Shown: positions 10,256 to 20,921 of the stretch, piece by piece
Layout of the letters: each line of letters opens with the position of its first letter
Position numbering within the stretch: position 1 is the stretch's first letter
Assembly (NCBI GenBank): GCA_004380135.1
Contig: QXCR01000037.1
Coordinates: 1-64,000 of the forward strand
From: Stemphylium vesicarium
Taxonomy: Eukaryota > Ascomycota > Dothideomycetes > Pleosporales > Pleosporaceae
Length of the DNA: 64,000 nucleotides
Reading direction: 5' to 3'
The notes under the pieces: model-generated
What the model saw: only the letters and a program-made list of their open reading frames with translations
The model's database searches: none
Told to the model about the DNA's origin: nothing
Program-made: the position numbers and the translations under genes

Positions 10256-12131
10256 GGTGGTTCCATTTGCGCATTCCTCGCTCTTTATTGAATCAGCCTC
10301 GAGTCCCAGAGGACTGGAAACGGGTAACAACGAAGTCGAAGAATGTAAATGTAGTACGCGATAAGCGGTAAAGATGTGCAAAGACGAAGATCGCTACGCA
10401 ATGCAGCGGGATTATATGTCCACAACAGTCAAGGCGGCGGAGCGTGGTGAGGAAGGAAGGGCACCCCAGCAACATATGTTGCGGCAGGGTAAGCTCCAGA
10501 GCTACCCTAGCTGTAGCGATCGGGTCATGTTCCTGGCGATCCAATCGAAAGCGGTGTCGTGGTGCTGGTGGTCATGCAGGTAGGTCAGGATAAGATGGGG
10601 AAAAGCGTCGGCAGCGACATGTACAACACCCTTCATCTCTTACTACATCAGTCCAATCATTTGTAGGCTATGTCGCCTTGCGGTAGACGATCGAGTGATG
10701 GACCACTCAGAGGACAGACAGGTTGCATAGACGGCCGGATCAAGGCAAGCGTAGAATTCTGCCAACTAGGCGGAGCATGCGCATTGGCAGAAGTAATGGT
10801 GGGGTGTAAGGCGAGTGGGTCCAAGCGTGCATGTGGCGTAGACCAAAGCATGGTAAATATAGCCAGTTCGGTCCACGATGCGCAGCCAAATTATGCGTAA
10901 TGACGAGCAAAGTATTACTGCGGTAAGCCCTTGGCGGCCTAAGCCGACGTTGCAGGGCCTCGAGGCCTCCAAGAGGGTGACTGAAACACACAAAGACGTG
11001 TTTCACAAGTGGGAGCCTAGACAGCCTGGAGATGGGCAAGAGCTGAGAGGAAGTGAAACGAAAACCAGCAAACAAAGCGACGCGTGGTCGTGTGTAAGGG
11101 TGGTCCTTTTGTTTTGTCGCATTGGCCTTGGGGGTTTGCATGTAGCAGTGCATAGACAAGTTGGAGGCGTCACCCGTCCTCAGCCTTGATCCTCCCTTCC
11201 GCAGTGAGCGATACGAGACACATGGTTGTACGTAAGAATTGCAAGCAGAATGGGGTGGCCGACTCTTTCTAGCATGCCGTATATACAAGCCTCAATTCCA
11301 TAACGCCAATCAATCATTCAAAAGCGATTGAACTCCTCCATGATGCTGTTTCATACAATCGTCTTGTGGGTATGGGTAATGTACAAATAAAATGGTATGC
11401 AATTGCTAGTTGCGCTTGTGCGGGCCCACGATCTTGGGGTACATCCTCGAGAGGTGGTAGTTGATGTTGTTCTTCTTCTGGTTGGGGTCTCGCTAGATGG
11501 ATGGTCAGACATGCATGGCTCGAACATGGCTCGAACATGGCGAGATGAGTGGACGTACGGGCGCATCCATGCACTGGCGCAATTTTTGCTCAAGCAGCGC
11601 GCAGCCTTGCACGCTGTAGCCAGACGACGCCCAGCATCCTGTTTCCGCCATATCAGTCTATATTTATTTGTGCCCGTCTGTGATTGCCCTACCCAAAACC
11701 GATGACATTGCTCCCAGGCATGGATTGGCCTCTGGCTTGTTCGGTCGTCGGACGCGGAGCTTGGGAAGTGGTGGGAGGGGTCGGTGCGTGGCCGATTGAA
11801 CGGCGCTGCTTTGGGGCTTCGGGACCATGGCGAAGTTGTCGTCGAGATGAAGACGATTGCGATTAGGTGGGATAGTCGTCGGGATAGCGACTCGTGGTAG
11901 CGATGGCGGCAGCGGCGTCGGCGTCGGCGTCGATGTCGTCGTTGCTAACAAAAGTTTCCCGCCGCGGCAGTCTCCTTGGCGCGTGCCGAGTTGCCCCATG
12001 GGAATCCCTGACCGTTTGTTTACCCTTTACACCTGCCTAGCGACAAACAGCCAGCGCACAACACCAACCTATGCCACGATACTAACGACCCTCACGACAC
12101 ATATCCTAGCATTATTCCGACTGTCGAAGTC
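10256..12131. other. intergenic, 1.9 kb, no gene recognised
   Basis: This stretch separates two divergent genes and so holds both promoters. Several short frames exist on both strands, but none shows a domain, a signal peptide or a convincing splice structure. I call nothing here. Confidence 0.5.
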
Positions 12132-14618
12132 ATGGTCCCCTCGCCGCGCAAACGCGCCGCGCCCACAACCACAACAACCACCACCTTCAACACCACCTGG
12201 GACGACACGGATGCCGCATTCTTCGATCCGAGTACACTGCCACTAGCCAAGATTCCCCGCGGCTGGGAGCGCAAACAAGAGGTTAAGAGAGTAGGCCAGG
12301 GAAAGGAGAAGAAGATTTGGCGAAGATTCAACCTGAGGTCGCGCAACGACAACACTACACAAGAAGAGGCCGATGACGAGGAAGAGCAAGATGCGCGCTC
12401 GAGGGCAGTCAAGAGGCGCCAACACATGAGTCCCAGGGCCATGGAGAAGACGGCGGGTAGGCTCAATGGCAAGAAGCGCGCCTTCAAAGCGACGCGCTGG
12501 GATCGCAGGAAGAGCGTGCTGCCAAGTAGGCCTTCACTAGCATGTGATACTTTGTAGTATACTAACGCAACCCCAGGGAAGCGGGCTGCACCCACCACCG
12601 AATTCGCACCTGATGTCGACATCGAGGCAGACAGAGAAGAGGATAGTTTCGAGACCATCGAAGGCGACAGTGGGAGCTTCAACCACGAATCCCCAGACGA
12701 CCCCATACCTGTCGACTATCCCGAACTACCCCTTGGCAGTGATCGCGACAGCCAGGAAGAACCAGTCGTGGCGGACAACATCGAAAGCGAAATGCTGCAT
12801 GAAGCACTGACTGACGAGGCGCCTGAGACTACTGATGACATCGCATACCCGTCCTTGCCAACAGATGGAACCGATGTCACACCAACAACAACCGAAGAAG
12901 ACCAGACTACACCGCGGCACAACGACGAAGAGATGCAGCCAATCCAAATAGAGACCCAACGATCAGACGAGGCACAAGGTGACCTGGAAGAAGAGTTTAC
13001 CGAAGCCTCTTTGCAGCTGGACATTCTACGCGACTATCAAAAAGCCCTGCAACAGAACTCTCCCGCCTCAAGAATAGCCAACGGCCCCCCGCCTAACGAG
13101 GTCGAACAGCATGTCCAAGACGAGTCCGAAGTAGATGAGCTTGAAGAAGACGAACCGGAAGAAGACGACGCAGCCACACAGGATATCACAGACGGCCTAG
13201 TACTTTCGTTGACTCCATCCAAACCCGCCTCACCTACACCACGTAAACTCCATTCACCTCCTCCTCCTCCGCCTCGCCCGGAGTCTGGTCCTGACGATGT
13301 TACTATGACTGTTGCTTTTGACGACGACACAGCCATGCTAAAGGATTTCCTCAACCGTGCCGCCGCAAGCAAAGCTGAGAAGGCTGCCGTTACCACCCAT
13401 CGACGGGAGTCATTGCAGAATCGCCGCGATTCAGATGTCGTTCGTCATGCGTTAGCCTCTCCGCGCAAAGCCCTAGAAGAGAAAGATCCCAATTCGCCTA
13501 CCAAACCCACCCCTGAATTGGTTCTTGACCTTTCACAAGCCCTTACGCTAAGCCCACCTATTGAGACTTTGTCGTCACCTACAGCAGGCGCCACAGAGAT
13601 CGAGAGCGCAGACGACAAGAACGCACAAGGTACAAGACGTTCATCAAGAGCTAAGAAGTCGCGCCTACCCGCCCTAGCATCGACCGGACCAGCACCAGCC
13701 CCCAAGATTGCAATTCGTCGCAACGATGGAAACGAAGTTGTTGTATTGAAAAAAGACGACGCCAAAGTTCTCGCAGATCTGACCCGCGCCAACACCCGCA
13801 AAAACAAACAAGGCGCCTACGGCGTAACAGTCCGTCTAATGAAGGCCCAAATGGAAGCTATGACCCTTCCTCCCATCGACGACACAACCAAGGAGCTCAT
13901 CGTTGGCAAAAACGTCCGCTGGGACGAGCAACTAGCCTACTACCAAGAGAATCCAGATACACTTGCCAATGCCCTCGCCGAAGCAGAGTCCCTAGCTACA
14001 CCAGACGAACTCGGCTTCTCTGACTCGGGGGCTGCGCCCGAGCCTAAGAAAAAGACGAAGAAGGAGAAGATTAGTAAGACGTCGACACCGAAAGTACGTA
14101 GAGTGAAGGGGCTGGGGACGGCGAATGGGACGCCGGCGAAGGGTTTGGCGGTGGCGCCGGAAGCCCTGGAAGAAGAGAAAGAAGGAGCAGAGAAGAATAA
14201 AGCGGCGACACAATCACTACCGAAACCCAAGGGTAGCAAAAGCTTGAAAATTCCTGTGGCGTCTTCTTCGTCATCTGTTGACGGCCACCTCTCCTCCTCT
14301 ACCTCTTCAACAACAACAACAACAACAACAACAACAACCAAACTACAAACCCTGGACATTGCACCCGTCGGTATCTCCCAGTCACAACCATCAGCTCAGA
14401 ACCGCAAAAGCCGGCTCGCTGCACCGAAGAAGGTCGTCTTACCTACTCCATCCCAAGCAAAGGAGAATATCCCCAGACCTACTACTGCTGCTGCTACTGG
14501 TTTGAGCGATGCTACACCTAAAAAGGGAATCCCGGCTCCGAAATTCGCTGCTGCGACGGTAGGAGTGGGAATGGGTATGGAGTCTGGGCTTCCGAGGAGG
14601 AGGGGGAAGAAGTACTAG
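12132..14618 (+). CDS. disordered nuclear-type protein with KEN box, 811 aa
   Basis: Exons are 12132-12525 and 12577-14618. The 51-nt intron contains a perfect ACTAAC branch site, and splicing yields SVLPRKRAAPTTEF. Most of the protein is acidic, Ser/Pro/Thr-rich and predicted disordered. More conserved-looking blocks are VAFDDDTAMLKDFLNRAAAS and, in the C-terminal half, KNVRWDEQLAYYQENP. Basic clusters (RRSSRAKKSRLPAL and the C-terminal RRRGKKY) suggest nuclear import. AKENIPRP near the C-terminus matches a KEN box, the degron read by the APC/C, which would suit a cell-cycle protein; that is inference. A run of ACA codons gives poly-Thr (14309-14336). The family name is not known to me. Confidence 0.8.
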
Positions 14619-15040
14619 TCTTTTTTGTTGCTTTGGGGGAGTTTGGGCATCTTTCGTGTCTCGGGGTTTTGGGTTTGTTCTATACCACCTCTTCTTTTTC
14701 GCAAGCGTTTGACTTCGGTATTTATTGGATATTGTTCTTTTCTCCATCTGCTTATAATTCGAAATCGATATTGCAATTCTTCTCCTCTTTTTTTTTCGCA
14801 GAACTTGTGTGGCACTTCGCAGTCGATGATGTGCGGCGTGGACTCAATTGGAATTGCAAAAAAAAGTAAGAAAGATCATGGTTCTCGATTGCTTTTTCTT
14901 TCATCACAGGCCCTTCTCTCTATACATTGAAACCAAACGCCCCGAGCCCCTAAAAACCCTCCTTCGTATTCCCCTTTCCAAAACACCAAATCTTCTCCAA
15001 ATGATCTTCCCACTTTGTAGACCCCACATCAAAACGGTGT
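14619..15040. other. convergent 3' region, no gene seen
   Basis: T-rich spacer between two converging genes, with no coding signal. Confidence 0.6.
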
Positions 15041-16685
15041 CTACACGTTCAACTCACTAACCTTAGCCCCCTCAATATAACTCTGATATCTCTGCAACTT
15101 CCCATCCAACACACCCCCCTTTCCACAAAACTTATCCACAATCTCCTCACTCCTTCCAGTGTACAGCTTGCTGTCCAGCATACCATCCAGCTCTCCCCAA
15201 ATCGGCTTGAAGAACTCGGTGTTGCGGATCCTCTCAACAAGATCATTAGGCTTGCCCTCATTCTTAACCTGCGCACCAGCCTGGTGGCTCAGGACGCGAA
15301 TCTGCTCGTGGCATTCCTGGCGGGACTCGCCTTTGGCAACGAGGCGCATGATGATAGTCTCTGTGATCATAAAGGGGAGTTCTTCCTGGACGCGGGCGTC
15401 GACGCGCTTGGGGTAGACGACAAGACCCGAAGTCACGTTGTCGAGGGAGAGCAGGATGGCGTCAGCGAGGAGGAACATTTCGGGAATGTCCATGCGGCGG
15501 ATGGCGCTGTCGTCGAGGCTGCGCTCCATCCATTGGTCTGACAGCGTGTTGGCAAAGGAGGCTGGCTTGGACATGAGCTCGCGGGATAGCGCGTAGATGC
15601 GTTCGGAGCGCATGGGGTTGCGCTTGTACGCCATGGCTGAGGAGCCGATTTGATCCTTTTCAAAGGGTTCCTCGAGCTCCTTCCACGCGGCGAGGTGGCG
15701 GATGTCGCCCGTGATCTTCTGGGCGCTGGCGCCGAGACCGCAGATGGCGTTGGAGATCATGAGGTCGACCTTGCGGGTGTAAGTTTGTGTGGAGATGGCG
15801 TAGCAGGAGGGGAAACCGGCTTTCTTGCAGAGCAGCTCGTTGAGCTGATCACACTTCTTGCTGTCGCCGTTGAAGATTTCTAGGAAAGAAGCTTGGGTTC
15901 CCGTGGTTCCTTGAGCGCCACGGAACTGAAGACCCTCACGCACACTCTCGATGGCCTCGAGGTCGAACAGCAAATCTTGCGCCCATTGTGCGGCGCGCTT
16001 GCCGACTGTGATGAGTTGGGCGGGTTGCAGATGAGTGTAGGCGAGCGTGGGCTCGGTTTTCCATTTCAGGGCGAAAGCAGAGAGGTTGGAGATTACTTTT
16101 GCGAGCTTGGGTAGAAGAAGATCTAGTCCTTCGCGCATAAGCAGAAGCTCGGCGTTGTCTGTCACGTAGCAACTTGTTGCCTGGCTCCCGTTAGCTTTTG
16201 CATTTGGAGTCACACCCTCCACACCACGAAAAAAAAAAATCGGTAGCAAAAGTGCAAACCGTGTGTCACGTCTGTCACTATGCAGATAAACTACTTACTC
16301 CGTAGTGAATGATTCCCGCGGCAGCCGGAGCGACTTGTCCGAAAGCGTGGACGTGAGCCATAACATCGTGTCTCCTCTTCTTCTCCTCGACCTTGGCGAC
16401 ACCAAAATCGTCATCGGTAACAGTCAAGTGCTCCCTCATCTGCCTCAGCGCATCGTCGGTGATACTCTCAATTCCGAGCTCCTTCTCCGACTCGGCCAGG
16501 AAAAGCCAGAGCTTGCGCCATATCGAGTGCCGGCTACGCTGCGAGAAGAGTTGCGACATCTCGGCGGAGCAGTAGCGCCCCGTCAGCGAGGTCTGGTAGG
16601 CATCGAAGATTGTGGCGCCCGATTGCTGCTTCATGCTGGATATGCGGCTCTGTATGTCGAGGGCGGCGTCCGTGGTGTTGGCCAT
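15041..16685 (-). CDS. ade13: adenylosuccinate lyase, 508 aa
   Basis: This is the purine-biosynthesis enzyme that cleaves SAICAR to AICAR plus fumarate and adenylosuccinate to AMP plus fumarate; it works as a cytosolic homotetramer. Exon 1 is 16299-16685 and exon 2 is 15041-16180, split by a 118-nt intron. Joining gives GIIHYGATSCYVTDNAELL, the conserved family sequence. The fumarate-lyase signature is GSSAMAYKRNP (about residues 308-318) and the catalytic-His region is AYTHLQPAQ (His near 179). RHDVMAHVHAFG is a further family block. The N-terminus is about 20 residues longer than I expect for the yeast enzyme (MANTTDAALDIQSRIS before FDAYQTSL). No frame damage is seen. It converges with the disordered KEN-box gene. 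Confidence 0.96.
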
Positions 16686-17535
16686 GACTGTGCGGGGTGT
16701 CGATGAGTTATTCAGATTGGCGTGTGTGGGTTAGTCCGAATAGTCTTCCAAATGTAGTATAAAGTTTGTAGCAAACTTTACAGCGATTAGCAACACGTGT
16801 GCTTTGCAAGGTTGATGAGGAGGCTTAGGAGAAGCAGAAAGGGTATCGTGAGATCAAAATTGATCGTGGTGATTCAAAACGGTCGTGGCGTCCCTTTTCT
16901 ACCCGTTGGGCAATGACGTCCTCACGTGTAGTCAAAAACTTTTGGAGCTCGCTAAACCCCACATTTAGTATCGCACCTTTGGAAACGCACGTCAATGGTC
17001 GGCTCTCGCGATTGTCGTCCTAATATCGGAATGTCAAGGACACGGATCGACGATATCATGGCGTTTTAGGCAATCAGAGATTTTCCCACCGTGTTGTTGG
17101 GTTGCTGGGCGCGCTTCAACCGTCTATCTCGTTACGAAGGGTTTACTACGAAGAATCTCCGAATTGCTTCGCTCACACGACGCCTGCTTGTAAGCTTTCG
17201 GCAGGTGCTCCGGCAGGTGCTCCGGTATCATGAGATCAAATGTCGCGAACGGGGTGGCACAGCATGGCACGCCCAGGCCTGAGGCCACCAATGCATCCCG
17301 TTTTCCCGTGCCAATGCGGCATGGCAGACAATACGTGGGGTGAACTGGTACGTCGTGTATAGCAACGTAACGTGAATGACCGAGAGGTTATCCCCACGTC
17401 GGTTCATGCATGCATTCGATAGTACGGAAACACAGTCTAGACTTTGGTATCTCATCCTACTCCACAAAACCCATGCACAAAGTAGCCGTTCATGCGGCTC
17501 TGCCCAACTCCACAATTATTTCCGTCCCCGCGGAC
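16686..17535. other. intergenic, 850 bases, no gene recognised
   Basis: This holds the ade13 promoter and the 3' end of the acyltransferase gene. A short tandem duplication of CGGCAGGTGCTC occurs at about 17200-17224. Nothing else stands out. Confidence 0.5.
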
Positions 17536-19168
17536 TCACAACGCTGGCCCTCTCCATACGTCGCGATTGATCTTGAACAGGTTACTCTGCTTGTGCGGGA
17601 GGCTAATCTCACGTTCCTTGTAGAAGCCAGCTTCTTGGAGATAATTTGCAAGCCTGCAACGGTCAGCTTGGTGTTCGGTTGGATACTTCTTGGCGCAGGA
17701 CTTACTTTTCGTTGTCGACCCTCGGTTCCAACATGACCCTTTCTGTCCGGTTATCCGCGAGCCAACAATAGTGCACCAGCGCGCTTAGCCATATCTTGAT
17801 CCTGTGTGGGCCCCTGAACTCTTGCTCACCCACCAAGCAATGGAAACCGCGATCGTAATCGCTAACGATTGGCAGATACTTGCCAAGGTTGTCTTCTTTG
17901 ACCCAGTAAATCTCAAAATAGCCAAAGGGCTTTCCGTCCCAGCATCCCATGACAGGGAATGAGTTCTTTGATTGCAAGCCGTTCTTGAGGAACTCTTCTT
18001 GGTGGGACTGAGGACCCGCCTCACCCCAGAAATGCGACACGCGGGGGTCGTTCATCCACTTGTGTAGGTATTCAGCGTCGGACAGTCCATTACTCACTGA
18101 GCCCGTCGCAGAGACGGGAGAGTCGGGTACCGCTGTTCCGCTGCTTCGGTGCGGGTTGGGTGCGCCGTTGGACACTGGACCCTGATGACGAAGCGGCTTC
18201 GAAGAGATGGAAGCCACGCGGAAAGACAGGTACTGTCCGACGCTGGGTATGTATCTTGTGTACAATATCTCGCCCTGCCGCGGTGGCTTCGGACGTATAG
18301 GGTGCCGGGTGTTGTTGGTGAAGACGTACTGTGCTGGCGGCGGAGGATAAAAGGTGGGCAGATGCGAACTGGAGTGAAAAGGCCCCGGTGCAGTGGGCGA
18401 CCAAAGACCCTGCGAGACCTGATCCATCTGCTGTTCCTTCTTTGGGTCGATGCCAGTGGCAGGCGACGACGGTCTCGACGGGTAGGGTGAACCTGACGGG
18501 AAAGGTGAGTTTGTGTTAGCCAAAGGCGAAAGCGTGAACAGATAGATTCTGGGATCCAGCTGCCAGAATGTGCGCCGACTGACAAACATGCGCGACCAGC
18601 CCTCGGGCGAAGATTCGTCTTGCGCGCAACCCACGGTTGAATCTTCGCTGGCTATGAGACCCATGCGCTCGAGCTTGGGGAGCACGACTTTGCCTTTGAA
18701 CACGCCCTCTCTATTGATATTGATCCTCCACTCTCCTTTTGGCTTGCCTGCGTCGGCCGTGTTCTTGGACAGAGCGTTGGTGACCTGGAGCGTCGGCTCC
18801 GGCTGGTGAAAGTACCAATACAGCGTCGCCCACAACATCATGGCGATCTGGCGCGTGGGCGACGCAGCAGGTTTGAACTCGCTGCTGCTGGGATTCGAGA
18901 TGGAGGATATATAGAGATGGTCGCCGTTCAGCGTCGGCTTCTTGAAGCGGTGCACATGGCGCGGAGGGAACAATTCCTCTTCGTCCTGCTGCTGCTGCTC
19001 CTGTTCCTCAGTAGCCAATTCATCTTCCGAGTTGAGCACGACTGTCCAACCAGGTGGAAAGGGTGAATGGGTAGCGATATCGCTCGACTTGAAAAAAAGA
19101 CCGCCGAAGACGGGCGTGACTGTGAGATTCTGGCCGTTTGGCAGGTGTACGATGTTGACGGGCGCCAT
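17536..19168 (-). CDS. siderophore biosynthesis acyltransferase (SidF/SidL-like), 526 aa
   Basis: Exon 1 is 17706-19168 and exon 2 is 17536-17653, with a 52-nt intron. Splicing replaces the frame's early stop and gives VDNEKLANYLQEAGFYKER, ending DVWRGPAL. The C-terminal third is the GNAT-type acyltransferase domain of hydroxamate-siderophore enzymes: WMNDPRVSHFWGEAGP, GCWDGKPFGYFEIYWVKED and a stretch ending TERVMLEPRVDNEK. In this family the enzyme transfers an acyl group from CoA to N5-hydroxyornithine during fusarinine or ferricrocin assembly. The substrate (acetyl or anhydromevalonyl) cannot be told from sequence alone. The N-terminal half is Pro/Ser-rich and less conserved, and no peroxisomal PTS1 is visible at the C-terminus. 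It is divergent from the MnSOD gene across 554 bases. Confidence 0.88.
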
Positions 19169-19722
19169 GATGACGTTGGCGGGGTAGTTGCGCTATAAAA
19201 TAAACGTAAAGAGGATTGGCAAGTCGGAAGCGCAGGGCAATGTCAATGCTAGAGAATGCATCAATCACACTACATGGCGTGAGCCACTCCCTAGCCCGTC
19301 CATAAGACACGCCATTATCAAAAATTGCGTGGCTGTCACCCACACCACTACTCTCGTTGACTAGTCCATCTGCCGGAAAACGGCCGCGCAGGGCTGATGG
19401 CGGGGCATCGACCACGACAGCTCCGGGATTGATTTCTATGCTTCGCGGAGAAAAAGACCTCACGAGCAATCATGCATCCAAGATATCGCATCACGACGAC
19501 AATACATCATGCCAACGTAAGGTTCAAGTCGCGTGTCGTTATTGGCGGGGGAGGACATGGCCGTTGGGATTGCGGGAGCTCCAAGCTCGGCGGTCGGCGT
19601 CTTTGCTATGACGAAATAGCCAGTGATAAATCCGCAGCTTCCCCAGAGCTCCAGCTGCAGCACCACAACGATACCACAACCTAAACCGCCCAATTGACTC
19701 AACCCCATCAATTGCCGCCATC
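19169..19722. promoter_or_regulatory. divergent promoter shared by siderophore acyltransferase and MnSOD
   Basis: The 554 bases between the two start codons must serve both genes. Two TGATAA cores are present: the reverse complement at 19315-19320 and a forward copy at 19624-19629. TGATAA is the core bound by GATA factors, including iron regulators of the SreA type. Such six-base sites are common by chance, so iron control is only suggested. Confidence 0.45.
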
Positions 19723-20531
19723 ATGAACACCACTCTCCTCCGCACATCTGCCCTGCGCTCTGCTGCACGCGCTGCCGCGCCCGTCATCTCGCGCGCTGGA
19801 CTCGCGGGCACGACATTTGTCCGGGGCAAAGCCACTCTGCCCGACCTTCCATGTACGCCCACGACACACCCGAACTAATCGCATCGTGATTCTAACTTGC
19901 TTTTCCAGACGACTATGGCGCGCTCGAGCCGTCCATCTCCGGCAAGATCATGGAACTGCACCACAAGAACCACCACAATACTTATGTGACGTCGTTCAAC
20001 AACTTCAGCGAGCAAATCGCCGAAGCAAAGCAAAAGCAAGATATCCAGGCCCAGATTGCCCTGCAGCCGCTCATCAACTTCCACGGCGGTGGCCACGTCA
20101 ACCACAGCCTCTTCTGGGAGAACCTCGCGCCTGCCAACCAGGGCGGTGGTGAGCCCCCGTCTGGCGCCCTCTCTGCTGCCATCAACAACAGCTACGGCAG
20201 CCTCGACGCCTTCAAGGACAAGTTCAACGCTGCACTTGCTGGCATCCAGGGAAGCGGTTGGGCGTGGTTGGTCCAGGACACGCAGACTGGCAGTATCCAG
20301 ATCAAGACGTATGCCAACCAGGACCCTGTCGTTGGCCAGTTCCGCCCCATTCTTGGTGTTGATGCTTGGGAGCAGTAAGTCTATCGATTGTTAGCTGTGT
20401 ATGTATGTGGATTGCTTGCTAACGTCGTCTTTAGCGCATACTATCTCGACTACCAGAACCGCAAGGCAGAGTACTTCAAGGCTATCTGGAACGTCATCAA
20501 CTGGAAGGCAGCTGAGAAGCGCTTTCAGTAA
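19723..20531 (+). CDS. sod2: mitochondrial manganese superoxide dismutase, 230 aa
   Basis: It dismutates superoxide to hydrogen peroxide and oxygen in the mitochondrial matrix. Exons are 19723-19852, 19909-20374 and 20435-20531, with introns of 56 and 60 nt. The N-terminus (MNTTLLRTSALRSAARAAAP) is Arg/Ala-rich without acids, a matrix-targeting presequence; the mature enzyme starts near KATLPDLPYDYGALEP. The metal ligands are all present: His in MELHHKNHHNTYV, His in GGGHVNHSLFW, and Asp and His in DAWEHAYYLDYQNRK. That last His is created only by the second splice, which supports the intron call. GSGWAWLV is also typical. Length suits the tetrameric mitochondrial form. Confidence 0.96.
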
Positions 20532-20921
20532 GCGCAAAATTACGGCAGGACCTAGCTCCTAACTCGCCGCCCTCTTGAACAGCGTATATAGTGTAGTTAA
20601 TACAAGCCATATGAATTCCGATCAACCAAAGGCCGGGCTGTGATATGTACGATGAGTTGTGCGTTTGTTGACGGGTGTAATTCCAAATGTCGTTGCTCGT
20701 TAGTCTATATACACACCTTTCCGATATTAATCTCTTTATAGTGATGGTCCATACTCCTCTATGTATACATGCATTGCCAAAAGACAGAACAAAGAATTCG
20801 CTACGCAATGCTTATACCCCAGACAGTCAAAACTACTAAGAACAGGTACCTTTCCCTACCCCACGCCATTAAACAGAAAAGAAAGACAGGAAAAAAAGTT
20901 CAAACTGCTCAAGTGCCTTTC
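20532..20921. other. convergent 3' region, no gene seen
   Basis: AT-rich spacer between converging genes. No coding signal. Confidence 0.6.

Noticed and set aside
10740..11288. 182-codon minus-strand frame
   Set aside because: No conserved features, and a second frame overlaps it; treated as chance.
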